DNA of 6,896 nucleotides, from NCBI GenBank assembly GCA_023451115.1, contig JAEXFV010000096.1:1-6896 (forward strand), written 5' to 3'. Shown in pieces: positions 1 through 5,573 of the stretch (the first letter of the stretch is position 1; each line of letters opens with the position of its first letter). Under the pieces are notes generated by a model. That model saw only the letters and a program-made list of their open reading frames with translations, did no database searches and had not been told where the DNA came from. Both the position numbers and the translations under genes were made by a program. This DNA comes from Bacillota bacterium (GTDB taxonomy: Bacteria; Bacillota; Clostridia; Christensenellales; CAG-138).

Positions 1-403
1 GATTGGGGCAACCCTGTACACAGGCGGGGGTGCCCCCCGCATTTTGAGCGCATAGTTCACATTTTTGCATAACGCCGTTTCCCGATGGCCGAATGGCCCC
101 ATAAGGACAGCTTAAAATACAGGTATAACACCCTACGCACTTGCTCTGATCGATGGCTATGATTCCACTCTGAACGGACAGCGCTCCGGATATACAAGCC
201 ATAACGCACAAAGGCTCCTTGCAATGGCGGCAGGCTACCGCAAAGCACACACCGTCCTTTTCCTCAATGCGGATACGGGGGCGAATTTCCACATCCTTCA
301 ACGCCTTTACCATGTCATCCCCGCCCAAGTTGGCAAACGCACAATAATATTCGCACAGATGGCACCCCAGGCACCATTGTTCATTCACATAAATCCGTTT
401 CAT
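1..403 (-). CDS. Polyferredoxin, four [4Fe-4S] clusters (HycB/DmsB type), 3' end outside window
   Basis: This electron-transfer subunit very probably passes electrons to glutamate synthase. The frame begins with ATG at 403 (MKRIYVNEQWCLGC) and stays open to the left edge, giving 134 residues without a stop. Four cysteine motifs are visible: C11-x2-C14-x2-C17-x3-C21, C58-x2-C61-x4-C66-x3-C70, C89-x2-C92-x2-C95-x3-C99-P and C115-x2-C118-x9-C128-x3-C132-P. This pattern, with its longer gaps in motifs II and IV, is the one known for the HycB, DmsB and PhsB iron-sulfur subunits, which hold four cubane clusters. The start lies 10 bases after the stop of the synthase gene, with a purine-rich but poor ribosome site (GGGATAAGAG), so it is probably translated from the same message. 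Cytoplasmic, since no signal peptide is seen. The electron source (reduced ferredoxin or an NAD(P)H flavoprotein) is not visible. The length is unknown because the gene is cut. Confidence 0.9.
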   Translation of the reverse strand, partial: MKRIYVNEQWCLGCHLCEYYCAFANLGGDDMVKALKDVEIRPRIRIEEKDGVCFAVACRHCKEPLCVMACISGALSVQSGIIAIDQSKCVGCYTCILSCPYGAIRPSGNGVMQKCELCAQNAGGTPACVQGCPN

Positions 404-413
404 TCTCTTATCC

Positions 414-1919
414 CTATTCTCCCGCATGGTGGATGCCCAGGATGGAAAGCTCTTTTTCGTTAAGCCCCACGCCTCGCAACATCAGCCGGTTTCCTCTGAG
501 GGCCTCAATGGAGTTAATCCCCATGCCGCCCATCATCTCTTTGATTTCATGGGTCCAGGCGGAAACCAGGTTGACCAGCCTTTGGCAGCCTATATCCGGG
601 TTAAGCCTGCGTACCAAATCCGGCCGCTGGGTGGCAATGCCCCAGTTGCAGCGGCCCAAATGGCAGGTGCGGCAAAGGTGGCACCCCAACGCTAACAGCG
701 CCCCGGTAGCGATATACACCGCGTCCGCCCCCAGGGCGATGGCTTTGACCACATCCGCGCTGTTGCGGATGCTGCCCCCTACCAGGATAGAAACATCCGA
801 GCGGATGCCCTCTTCCCGCAGGCGCTGATCCACACTGGCCAGCGCCAGTTCGATGGGAATGCCCACATTGTCCCGTATGCGGGTAGGCGCGGCGCCGGTG
901 CCGCCACGGAACCCGTCGATGGCAATAATATCCGCGCCGCTTCTTGCCACGCCGCTTGCAATGGCAGAAACGTTGTGCACCGCCGCAATTTTAACGATTA
1001 CCGGCTTTTTGTAGTCCGTCGCTTCCTTGATGGAATACACCAGCTGCCGCAAATCCTCAATGGAGTAAATATCGTGGTGAGGCGCGGGAGAGATGGCGTC
1101 ACTGCCCGCAGGAATCATGCGGGTTTTGGAAATATCCCCCACAATTTTCGCCCCTGGCAAATGGCCGCCAATGCCAGGCTTTGCCCCCTGACCCATTTTA
1201 ATCTCAATGGCCGCTCCCGCCTCCAGATAATCCTTGTGCACGCCAAACCGGCCCGAAGCTACCTGCACGATGGTATTGGCCCCATATTGATAAAAATCTT
1301 CATGGAGTCCACCCTCGCCGGTGTTATATAAAGTTCCCAGCGCTCTGGCTGCCCGGGCCAGGCTTTCATGGGCGTTATAGCTCAAAGAGCCATAACTCAT
1401 GGCAGAGAACAGGATCGGGGTGGAAATATCCAGCTGCGGCGGCAGATTATTTATGATGAGCCCCGCTTTATCCCGTTGTATGGTTACATTTTTCTTCCCC
1501 AAAAAAGTTCTGGTTTCCATGGGTTCCCGCAAGGGGTCGATGGACGGATTGGTCACCTGGGAGGCGTTGATCAGAATTTTGTCCCAATATACCGGGAGGG
1601 GCTGTGGGTTGCCCATGGAGGAAAGCAGCACCCCGCCGCTGCCTGCCTGGCGGTAAATATCCTGAATGGCATCCCCCGTCCAATTTGCGTTTTCCTTAAA
1701 CACATGGCTGGTTTTCACAATCTTTAGAGCTCTGGTGGGGCAAAGGGATACGCAGCGGTGGCAATTCACACACTTGGATTCATCACTCACCATGCATTGA
1801 TTGTCCGCATCAAACTGGTGCACCTCATTGGCGCATTGCCGCTCGCACACCCGGCAGGCGATGCAGCGGGCAGGGTTGCGCACGATTTCATAAGGAGGGT
1901 ATAAAAAATCGATTGCCAT
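414..1919 (-). CDS. Glutamate synthase, FMN/iron-sulfur synthase domain with N-terminal ferredoxin domain
   Basis: This is the synthase half of a split glutamate synthase: ammonia plus 2-oxoglutarate gives 2-iminoglutarate, which reduced FMN turns into glutamate. The 501 residues begin with a 2[4Fe-4S] ferredoxin domain (C19, C22, C25, C29 and C50, C53, C56, C60). The FMN barrel follows, with GEGG at 201-204, the family block at 241-259 (KMGQGAKPGIGGHLPGAKI), GFRGGTGAAP at 336-345 and GGSI at 381-384. C413-x5-C419-x4-C424 matches the 3Fe-4S motif of known glutamate synthases; C416 is an extra cysteine inside it. Neither the amidotransferase domain nor the C-terminal GXGXG domain of the long bacterial enzyme is fused here. 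The former is the gene just upstream; the latter is not in the window. ATG at 1919 lies 3 bases after the upstream TAG, with an AGGGGG ribosome site, which suggests coupled translation. A gene symbol is withheld because naming varies for split forms. Confidence 0.95.
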   Translation of the reverse strand: MAIDFLYPPYEIVRNPARCIACRVCERQCANEVHQFDADNQCMVSDESKCVNCHRCVSLCPTRALKIVKTSHVFKENANWTGDAIQDIYRQAGSGGVLLSSMGNPQPLPVYWDKILINASQVTNPSIDPLREPMETRTFLGKKNVTIQRDKAGLIINNLPPQLDISTPILFSAMSYGSLSYNAHESLARAARALGTLYNTGEGGLHEDFYQYGANTIVQVASGRFGVHKDYLEAGAAIEIKMGQGAKPGIGGHLPGAKIVGDISKTRMIPAGSDAISPAPHHDIYSIEDLRQLVYSIKEATDYKKPVIVKIAAVHNVSAIASGVARSGADIIAIDGFRGGTGAAPTRIRDNVGIPIELALASVDQRLREEGIRSDVSILVGGSIRNSADVVKAIALGADAVYIATGALLALGCHLCRTCHLGRCNWGIATQRPDLVRRLNPDIGCQRLVNLVSAWTHEIKEMMGGMGINSIEALRGNRLMLRGVGLNEKELSILGIHHAGE

Positions 1920-1922
1920 TCC

Positions 1923-3059
1923 CTACGCCCCCTTTCGCTGTGCCAACGCACCAGGATAAAGCTGGAGTATCACCGGTTCGCCTCCCCGGGGCGCATAAAA
2001 GCGATCCAGTTCAGGCTCCATCGCCCGGATTGCACACTCCTCACTGGCTACATAGGCCCGGCTTCCTCGTTCTCCCATCACCATGGAGCGCAGCTTCAGT
2101 CTGTCGTTTACCGCCATCAGTCCGCCGTCAAACCCCACAAGTATGGAAAACGGCCCTGTAATGAGCAGGCTGGAAAATGCGTTGCGCAGATACGTCAGCC
2201 GGGCCTGTTCCTGCGGATTTTTCCTTGCGATGGTGCTCCAGAAGGGGGCTGCGATAACGCTTGCCACTTCCTCCAGCGTCAAGCCCTGCTTGCGGGCAAG
2301 GAAATCAATCATGTAGGAAATGACCTCGGTGTCCGTCAAAAGGGTACACTTGTAGCCAAACATTTCAATAAAGCGGCGGTTAGCGTCATAAGAGGAAATT
2401 TCCCCATTGTGCACAACGCTGTATCCCAGCATGGCAAAGGGGTGCGCCCCACCCCACCAGCCTGGGGTGTTGGTGGGATAGCGCCCATGGGCGGTCCAGC
2501 AATAGCCCTCATATTCTTCCAGGCGGTAAAAACGCCCTACATCCTCCGGATATCCTACAGCTTTAAACACGCCCATGTTTTTGCCGCTGGAAAACACATA
2601 CGTGCCGGGGATCTGGGTGTTTACCCGCATCACGCTGCGCACGATGAATTCATCCTCATCCAATTGGCTTGCCTCCAGCTTGGTAGGCAACGGGCGCAGA
2701 AAATAGCGCCAGATAAAAGGCGCGTCTTTGATTTCTTTCATGGGGCGCACCGGAATTTTGGACAAGTTCACAATGTCGAAATGGCGGTCCATAAAAGCCT
2801 CGCAGGCCTCCTTTGCCCCAGGGCTTTCATAGAACACATGAAAGGCATACAGCTCCCGATATTGCGGGTAGATCCCATAGCCTGCAAATCCGCCGCCCAA
2901 TCCGTTGGAGCGGTCGTGCATGGTGGCGATGGAGCGGATAATGCCATCCCCATCAAAACAAGCGCCGCTGCGGTCGATCACGCCCACAATGGCGCAGCCC
3001 GAAGGATTTCGAAATTGCCCTTCCCGTAAGGGCCGCTGGTGATACTCCTCTTTCTGCAT
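1923..3059 (-). CDS. Glutamate synthase, glutamine amidotransferase (class II) subunit
   Basis: This subunit hydrolyses glutamine and supplies ammonia to the synthase encoded just downstream. It has 378 residues from ATG at 3059. The probable N-terminal nucleophile is Cys22 in NPSGCAIVGVIDRSG, so maturation would require removal of about 21 residues or an internal cysteine; a GC-I/G-VGV motif after a short leader is usual in this stand-alone family. Other class II landmarks are HGRYPTNT at 191-198, HNGEI at 217-221, TDTEV at 242-246 and GPFSILVGFDGG at 302-313. The start was chosen at ATG 3059, not the adjacent in-frame TTG at 3062, because AGGAGG at 3067-3072 lies 7 bases from the ATG but only 4 from the TTG. 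It is the first gene of the operon, behind a strong promoter and an attenuator-like leader. It could be read as a general class II amidotransferase (GlxB-like), but the neighbour makes glutamate synthesis the better call. Confidence 0.93.
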   Translation of the reverse strand: MQKEEYHQRPLREGQFRNPSGCAIVGVIDRSGACFDGDGIIRSIATMHDRSNGLGGGFAGYGIYPQYRELYAFHVFYESPGAKEACEAFMDRHFDIVNLSKIPVRPMKEIKDAPFIWRYFLRPLPTKLEASQLDEDEFIVRSVMRVNTQIPGTYVFSSGKNMGVFKAVGYPEDVGRFYRLEEYEGYCWTAHGRYPTNTPGWWGGAHPFAMLGYSVVHNGEISSYDANRRFIEMFGYKCTLLTDTEVISYMIDFLARKQGLTLEEVASVIAAPFWSTIARKNPQEQARLTYLRNAFSSLLITGPFSILVGFDGGLMAVNDRLKLRSMVMGERGSRAYVASEECAIRAMEPELDRFYAPRGGEPVILQLYPGALAQRKGA

Positions 3060-3066
3060 CAAGTTA

Positions 3067-3072
3067 CCTCCT
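3067..3072 (-). promoter_or_regulatory. Ribosome binding site that decides the start of the amidotransferase gene
   Basis: AGGAGG on the minus strand, a full match to the anti-Shine-Dalgarno sequence, lies 7 bases before ATG at 3059. The TTG immediately before that ATG would have only 4 bases of spacing, so the ATG is preferred. The site lies directly behind the U-run of the leader terminator, so translation would depend on readthrough. Confidence 0.85.
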
Positions 3073-3078
3073 GCAAAT

Positions 3079-3149
3079 AAAAAAACGCCCTCTCATGACA
3101 GCGTGGGTTGCCAAATTTATGCCTGCACGCCAATCAAAGAGGAACGCCT
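3079..3149 (-). terminator. Leader terminator (attenuator) in front of the glutamate synthase operon
   Basis: In the minus-strand RNA, GCGUG (3130-3126) pairs with CACGC (3105-3101). Further out, UCUCCU (3138-3143, read along the plus coordinate) pairs with AGAGGG (3093-3088), and GC (3145-3146) with CG (3087-3086), with small bulges between. Seven U residues follow at 3085-3079. A long GC-containing hairpin with a U-run between promoter and start codon is the usual form of an intrinsic terminator used for attenuation. Its 5' arm overlaps the 3' arm of the hexaloop hairpin at 3140-3157, so both cannot form at once. Pairing was worked out by eye; no folding energy was calculated. Confidence 0.7.
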
Positions 3150-3157
3150 TTGTCCCT
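3140..3157 (-). promoter_or_regulatory. Leader hairpin with AAAGGC hexaloop, possible ANTAR-type antiterminator
   Basis: The RNA AGGGAC-AAAGGC-GUUCCU forms a 6-bp stem (one G-U pair) closed over a six-base loop with A at position 1 and G at position 4. That loop pattern is the one known for RNA targets of ANTAR-domain antiterminators, which control nitrogen genes in several bacteria. Its 3' arm (GUUCCU) is also used by the terminator hairpin, so protein binding here could permit readthrough. The known targets have two such hairpins. A second loop-like AUUGGC occurs at 3134-3129, but I cannot build a good stem for it, so the ANTAR assignment is tentative. The hairpin itself is clear. Confidence 0.5.
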
Positions 3158-3176
3158 GCTATTTTGTTTTTATTCT

Positions 3177-3199
3177 CCCCAATATTTTGCTTGCTGGGG
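3177..3199 (-). promoter_or_regulatory. First hairpin of the glutamate synthase leader
   Basis: CCCCA (3199-3195) can pair with UGGGG (3181-3177) across a 13-base loop, starting some 16 nt after the predicted transcription start. It does not have the hexaloop of the next hairpin and no function is evident. It may be a 5' stabilising stem or part of the regulatory fold. Confidence 0.45.
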
Positions 3200-3220
3200 G
3201 TTCCACGGTGATTGTAAAAG

Positions 3221-3250
3221 ATTATATAAAATATATTGTTCATCTGTCAA
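3221..3250 (-). promoter_or_regulatory. Sigma-A type promoter of the glutamate synthase operon
   Basis: On the minus strand, TTGACA (3250-3245) and TATAAT (3226-3221) are both perfect consensus hexamers, separated by 18 bases in AT-rich DNA. Transcription should start near 3215-3212, giving a leader of about 150 nt before ATG 3059. A promoter this strong with a terminator in its leader fits control by antitermination and not by initiation alone. It also shows that the operon has its own promoter and does not depend on the phage operon upstream. Confidence 0.85.
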
Positions 3251-3256
3251 GCTGAA

Positions 3257-3309
3257 TTTGAAATTTTAATGCAATATTATTTCATAATATTCCGTTTATT
3301 TTGAAATTT
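3257..3309. repeat. Palindrome flanked by two direct repeats upstream of the operon promoter
   Basis: AATATTAT-TTC-ATAATATT (3273-3291) is a perfect inverted repeat with 8-bp arms. TTTGAAATTT occurs at 3257-3266 and again at 3300-3309, 43 bp apart (about four helical turns), almost symmetric around the palindrome. The palindrome centre lies about 68 bases before the predicted transcription start and upstream of the -35 box, a usual position for an activator site. The binding protein is unknown. Chance is possible because the DNA is AT-rich. Confidence 0.5.
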
Positions 3310-3358
3310 CCCCGAATTTAGGTTTTGTTTTTGCATGATAAGTGGCGTATTATTGCGC

Positions 3359-3376
3359 ATATCAGATCTGTGATAT
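3359..3376. repeat. Small inverted repeat ATATCA-6-TGATAT
   Basis: ATATCA (3359-3364) and TGATAT (3371-3376) are perfect complements around a 6-base spacer. A nested CAGATCTG palindrome (3363-3370) overlaps the left arm. Read on the plus strand it is followed by TTTT. It might be an operator, part of an attachment site, or chance. Confidence 0.35.
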
Positions 3377-3401
3377 TTTTATCTCTTTGTAGAACCAGTC
3401 A

Positions 3402-3430
3402 GGGGCGGCGGCTTACCCTGCCACCGCCCC
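3402..3430 (-). terminator. Strong GC hairpin ending the phage late operon
   Basis: In minus-strand RNA, GGGGCGGUGG (3430-3421) pairs with CCGCCGCCCC (3411-3402) across a 9-base loop. All ten positions pair if one U-G wobble is counted. The plus-strand RNA would have an A-C mismatch there, which supports function on the minus strand. It begins about 30 bases after the stop of the last phage gene. No U-run follows (UGACUGGUUC), so release may be incomplete or need Rho. Confidence 0.65.
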
Positions 3431-3460
3431 AATATCCTTTTTCATGGGGTTCTTTGTGCG

Positions 3461-3745
3461 CTATTTTTCCTTATGTAGCCCTGTGCAGCTGATTTCATAT
3501 CCGCCCTGGGCCGCCAGCGCCACCACCGCCGCATTGATCAGGCACAATGCCGCGCTGTTCCAGGTGAGCCCACCGGTAAAATAGGCTGCTGCCAGCAGCA
3601 CCACCAGCGCCACCACATAACTGAACACCCTGGTTGGGATGCGGTCGATGAACCCAACCCCTTTGAGCAATTGGGTAATCAACCCCGTTGCCAACGCTGC
3701 GCCGGCATAAGTTGCCAGCATCGTCCAAGTGAAAAATTCCTGCAT
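3461..3745 (-). CDS. Phage holin candidate, three membrane helices
   Basis: Probably the holin: a small inner-membrane protein that forms holes at the end of the lytic cycle and lets the endolysin reach the wall. The 94 residues carry three hydrophobic segments at about 9-27, 40-57 and 63-80, separated by short polar turns (KGVGFIDRIPTR and FTGGLTWN), and a short charged tail ending HKEK. Size, topology and position two genes after the endolysin fit holins. The sequence resembles the small holins of Firmicutes prophages, but I cannot name the Pfam family with certainty. ATG at 3745 has an AAAGGGGA ribosome site about 8 bases before it. It is the last gene of the cassette and is followed by the hairpin terminator. 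Unusually, it lies after the endolysin and not before it. Confidence 0.75.
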   Translation of the reverse strand: MQEFFTWTMLATYAGAALATGLITQLLKGVGFIDRIPTRVFSYVVALVVLLAAAYFTGGLTWNSAALCLINAAVVALAAQGGYEISCTGLHKEK

Positions 3746-3812
3746 TTGCTATTCCCCTTTCTGTTTCCAATCGTTATGTTGTTTTATCCCTCTGCCGCCC
3801 CTGCAGCTCTGC

Positions 3813-4031
3813 TCATGTTTTATTAATATGTTCGTCCAGCCGGTGATGCGCGCTTTTTGCGCTTGCTTCCACCACAGCCATCCGCTCTACCAGGTGGTTG
3901 TGTTTGTCCACCTTTTCTTCCAATTGGTCGATGCGGAAATTCACCAGCTTATTTGCCTGCCGCACCCCAGCCCAGCTCCCCGCCAGCGTGCCCAGCAGGG
4001 AAAGCGCCGCAACCCATACCGTGTGATCCAT
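3813..4031 (-). CDS. Small membrane-anchored coiled-coil phage protein (holin-associated, BhlA/XhlA-like)
   Basis: A 72-residue protein with one N-terminal hydrophobic segment (about 5-22, WVAALSLLGTLAGSWAG) and then a charged helix with heptad spacing (about 30-70, containing QLEEKVDKHNHLVERMAVVE). This layout, one membrane helix plus a coiled coil, is common for small proteins beside holins in Firmicutes phages. BhlA has the same order; XhlA has the reverse. It probably assists or regulates hole formation or anchors the lysis complex, but this is inferred from position. ATG at 4031 lies 3 bases after the endolysin stop, with GGAGG 7 bases upstream, so the two genes are likely translated together. 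A 67-base gap separates it from the holin gene. Confidence 0.7.
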   Translation of the reverse strand: MDHTVWVAALSLLGTLAGSWAGVRQANKLVNFRIDQLEEKVDKHNHLVERMAVVEASAKSAHHRLDEHINKT

Positions 4032-4034
4032 CCT

Positions 4035-4826
4035 CTATCCTCCAACTTCTCCTTTGTATTCCTTTGTTCCCCAGGTTATGCGCACCATAAGGGTATCGGG
4101 CCACTGACCGCCTGGGTCCAGTATGGTTCCCCGGGCATATTTGTCTGAAAGATATCCCACCATCAGCTTGCCGTCTATCAGCGCCGCTGCCTGAGGCCAG
4201 CCCTCGCCCTGCAACAGCAGCAGCCGGTCCCCTGCGTGAACCACTCCTATGGCGGGATATTCCTTGCCCGGCCCGCTGCGCATATGAACGCTGCCCCCTG
4301 TGCACATGCCGTATACCGCCTGGGGCGGCGTTTCTCCATAGTCCACTCCCCGGATTTTTCCCCACAGGGTCCAGTCCCGCTGGTGCACACTTGTTTTTAC
4401 GCATCCATAATCCGTCCCTCGGAATTCAATGCCATAGCCCCCGCCTATGTATACGCCGATATGTCCCTTGCGCCACAGGGCCAGCCCGGGAATTTCCGGG
4501 ATGTCCTCCACAGGCCCGCTCTGCGTAAACTGGCTTTGGAAGGTGTCGGCCGTCCTGTCCCCAAATGTGGGGTCGTACTGACGGATTGCGTCCACAATGC
4601 CGCCGGAACAATCGTCCACATACCGCCCAATCCACTTGGAGCAATCCCCGATATAGTAACCCTTTGGGTCCCGGCCCTCCGGCACGCTTTTCCTGCCTGC
4701 AACCGCCTGGCCATGAAGTTTTTCGGCCAGTTCCTGGGTGTAAAGCGCGCCCTGCATCCCCCACACATATCCCCGCTTTTCCTGAAGAAACCGTTCAAAC
4801 TGTTCCGCCAATTGCAGGTTGGTCAT
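4035..4826 (-). CDS. Phage endolysin: NlpC/P60-type peptidase plus SH3 domain
   Basis: Cell-wall hydrolase that cleaves peptidoglycan stem peptides for lysis. It has 263 residues from ATG at 4826. The likely nucleophile is Cys73 in DDCSGGIVDAI, and the likely general base His122 in KGHIGVYIGGG, followed by GIEFRGTDYG; this is the DCSG...GHIGVYIG pattern of the NlpC/P60 family. A second DC pair (GDCSKW) lies 11 residues before the nucleophile. An SH3-like wall-binding domain follows at about 171-233 (VHMRSGPGKEYPAIG, then GYLSDKYA), and then a 30-residue tail without a known motif. No signal peptide is seen, so export should depend on the holin. A longer reading would start 22 codons earlier at 4892, but it would overlap the upstream gene; the TGATG overlap at 4828-4824 and GGGAGG about 10 bases upstream favour 4826. 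Confidence 0.9.
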   Translation of the reverse strand: MTNLQLAEQFERFLQEKRGYVWGMQGALYTQELAEKLHGQAVAGRKSVPEGRDPKGYYIGDCSKWIGRYVDDCSGGIVDAIRQYDPTFGDRTADTFQSQFTQSGPVEDIPEIPGLALWRKGHIGVYIGGGYGIEFRGTDYGCVKTSVHQRDWTLWGKIRGVDYGETPPQAVYGMCTGGSVHMRSGPGKEYPAIGVVHAGDRLLLLQGEGWPQAAALIDGKLMVGYLSDKYARGTILDPGGQWPDTLMVRITWGTKEYKGEVGG

Positions 4827-5227
4827 CACGCCTGTTCCTCCCAGCCGTACACCCCAGGCTCCCAGGTGTTCCCCTCCACCGTGGATACCCAATGTTTCCC
4901 GTTATGGGCCACCTTTGCCCCCAAGGCATAGGCGTCCGCATACCCCAACGGCTGCACCCAATCCGGCCACTCAATTGCCGGGTCTGTAATCTCCACCCAT
5001 TGGTAGTTGGTGATATCCGGGGTATACCCTTCTGTTGCGGTGTGGTCCGTCAATGCCTTGTACAGCTTGTCCCCGTGCCGCACCCGGTCACCGGTCTTAT
5101 ATTCCGCGCCCACCTTCCAGGGCATAAAAAGAGCGGCCATCCCAGCCGCCTGCTCATCCGTCAGGGTGTTCCCCGCTTCGTCCATCGCCCGGCGCACTTT
5201 CAGCGCCCCGTTTAACCATTTACCCAT
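4826..5227 (-). CDS. Phage protein with two carbohydrate-binding (CBM5/12-like) modules
   Basis: A 133-residue protein that probably binds a surface polysaccharide of the host, as a tail or lysis accessory. After a helical N-terminus (about 1-33, LKVRRAMDEAGNTLTDEQAA) come two modules with the aromatic pattern of chitin-binding type 3/CBM5/12 domains: residues 37-79 (W37, then YKTGDRVRHGDKLYKAL, with W77) and 90-129 (W90, then YALGAKVAHNGKHWVS, with W122 and W129). Tryptophans usually make the sugar contacts in this fold. ATG at 5227 overlaps the upstream stop by 8 bases (ATGGGTAA) and has AAGGAG 7 bases before it. An earlier frame opening at 5326 lies inside the upstream gene and is rejected. 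Its stop overlaps the endolysin start by one base. The precise ligand cannot be told. Confidence 0.8.
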   Translation of the reverse strand: MGKWLNGALKVRRAMDEAGNTLTDEQAAGMAALFMPWKVGAEYKTGDRVRHGDKLYKALTDHTATEGYTPDITNYQWVEITDPAIEWPDWVQPLGYADAYALGAKVAHNGKHWVSTVEGNTWEPGVYGWEEQA

Positions 5228-5561
5228 TCGCTGCTCCTTCCTCCGGCTGTACCCCCAGCGCTTCCAGTGCTGCCTGCATGTCCTCCGCTTCCGTGGGTTC
5301 CTGCTCCGGCAGAGGGGAATAATCAAACACCAGCTGCGGCGGGGTTTGGGTGATGTCTACCGTTACCCTTCCATCACTGTCCCGAAAGGCCTGCTCGATT
5401 TCAGCAACGGGTTCTGCCCACTCAAAATAACCATAGTTGGATAGGCCACAGAATAACGCGTCTTCATCTGGCGTTCCCGGTGCAATGTCCCCCTGCATAT
5501 GATATGCATGCAATACTTCCCCAGTGGTTAAATCAAAATAAATTCTCCTTAAAAAATCCAT
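5220..5561 (-). CDS. Small phage protein of unknown function, tail-fibre neighbourhood
   Basis: I do not recognise a family. The 113 residues are acidic overall and lack a membrane segment or signal peptide. The first 55 residues contain a mixed stretch rich in aromatic residues (IYFDLTTGEVLHAYHMQGD, LSNYGYFEWAEP). The C-terminal 30 are rich in Glu, Ala and Pro and probably disordered. ATG at 5561 has GAGGAAAG upstream and lies 12 bases after the preceding stop; the end overlaps the next start by 8 bases. The position between a fibre-like gene and a sugar-binding gene suggests a fibre accessory, chaperone or baseplate-linked role, but this is context only. Confidence 0.7.
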   Translation of the reverse strand: MDFLRRIYFDLTTGEVLHAYHMQGDIAPGTPDEDALFCGLSNYGYFEWAEPVAEIEQAFRDSDGRVTVDITQTPPQLVFDYSPLPEQEPTEAEDMQAALEALGVQPEEGAANG

Positions 5562-5573
5562 AGTTTTCTTTCC

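Larger units (their letters stand above)
3251..3460. other. AT-rich gene-free junction between host operon and phage cassette
   Basis: No convincing gene or tRNA is seen on either strand in this stretch. It holds the palindrome and repeat array near 3257-3309, a small inverted repeat at 3359-3376, and the GC-rich terminator hairpin of the phage operon at 3402-3430. A prophage attachment site would be expected between about 3300 and 3400, but it cannot be recognised because the other prophage end is outside the window. Confidence 0.6.

Noticed and set aside
57..248. 63-residue minus-strand reading frame
   Set aside because: It lies in another frame inside the polyferredoxin gene, whose cysteine motifs show which frame is real.
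975..1727. Plus-strand open frames of about 118 residues opposite the synthase gene
   Set aside because: They are opposite a conserved minus-strand gene, have no ribosome site and show no recognisable domain.
2409..3029. 206-residue plus-strand reading frame
   Set aside because: It is fully antisense to the amidotransferase gene, whose motifs are conserved. The long frame is a by-product of the G+C-rich codon pattern.
3079..3199. T-box or known amino-acid riboswitch in the leader
   Set aside because: No T-box consensus (AGGGUGGNACCGCG-like) and no known riboswitch core was recognised; only simple hairpins are seen.
3310..3400. tRNA gene or recognisable att core at the prophage edge
   Set aside because: No cloverleaf or tRNA 3' end was found, and an att core cannot be defined without the other prophage end.
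4827..4892. N-terminal extension of the endolysin from ATG 4892
   Set aside because: It would overlap the upstream gene by 67 bases and encode a Gly-rich stretch unlike lysins. ATG 4826 has a stop-start overlap and a ribosome site.
4236..5215. Plus-strand frames of 231 and 216 residues opposite the endolysin and sugar-binding genes
   Set aside because: They lack ribosome sites and domains, and cross the boundaries of well-supported minus-strand genes.
5228..5326. N-terminal extension of the sugar-binding protein
   Set aside because: The extra 33 residues are Arg-rich shadow sequence of the upstream gene. ATG 5227 has a good ribosome site.
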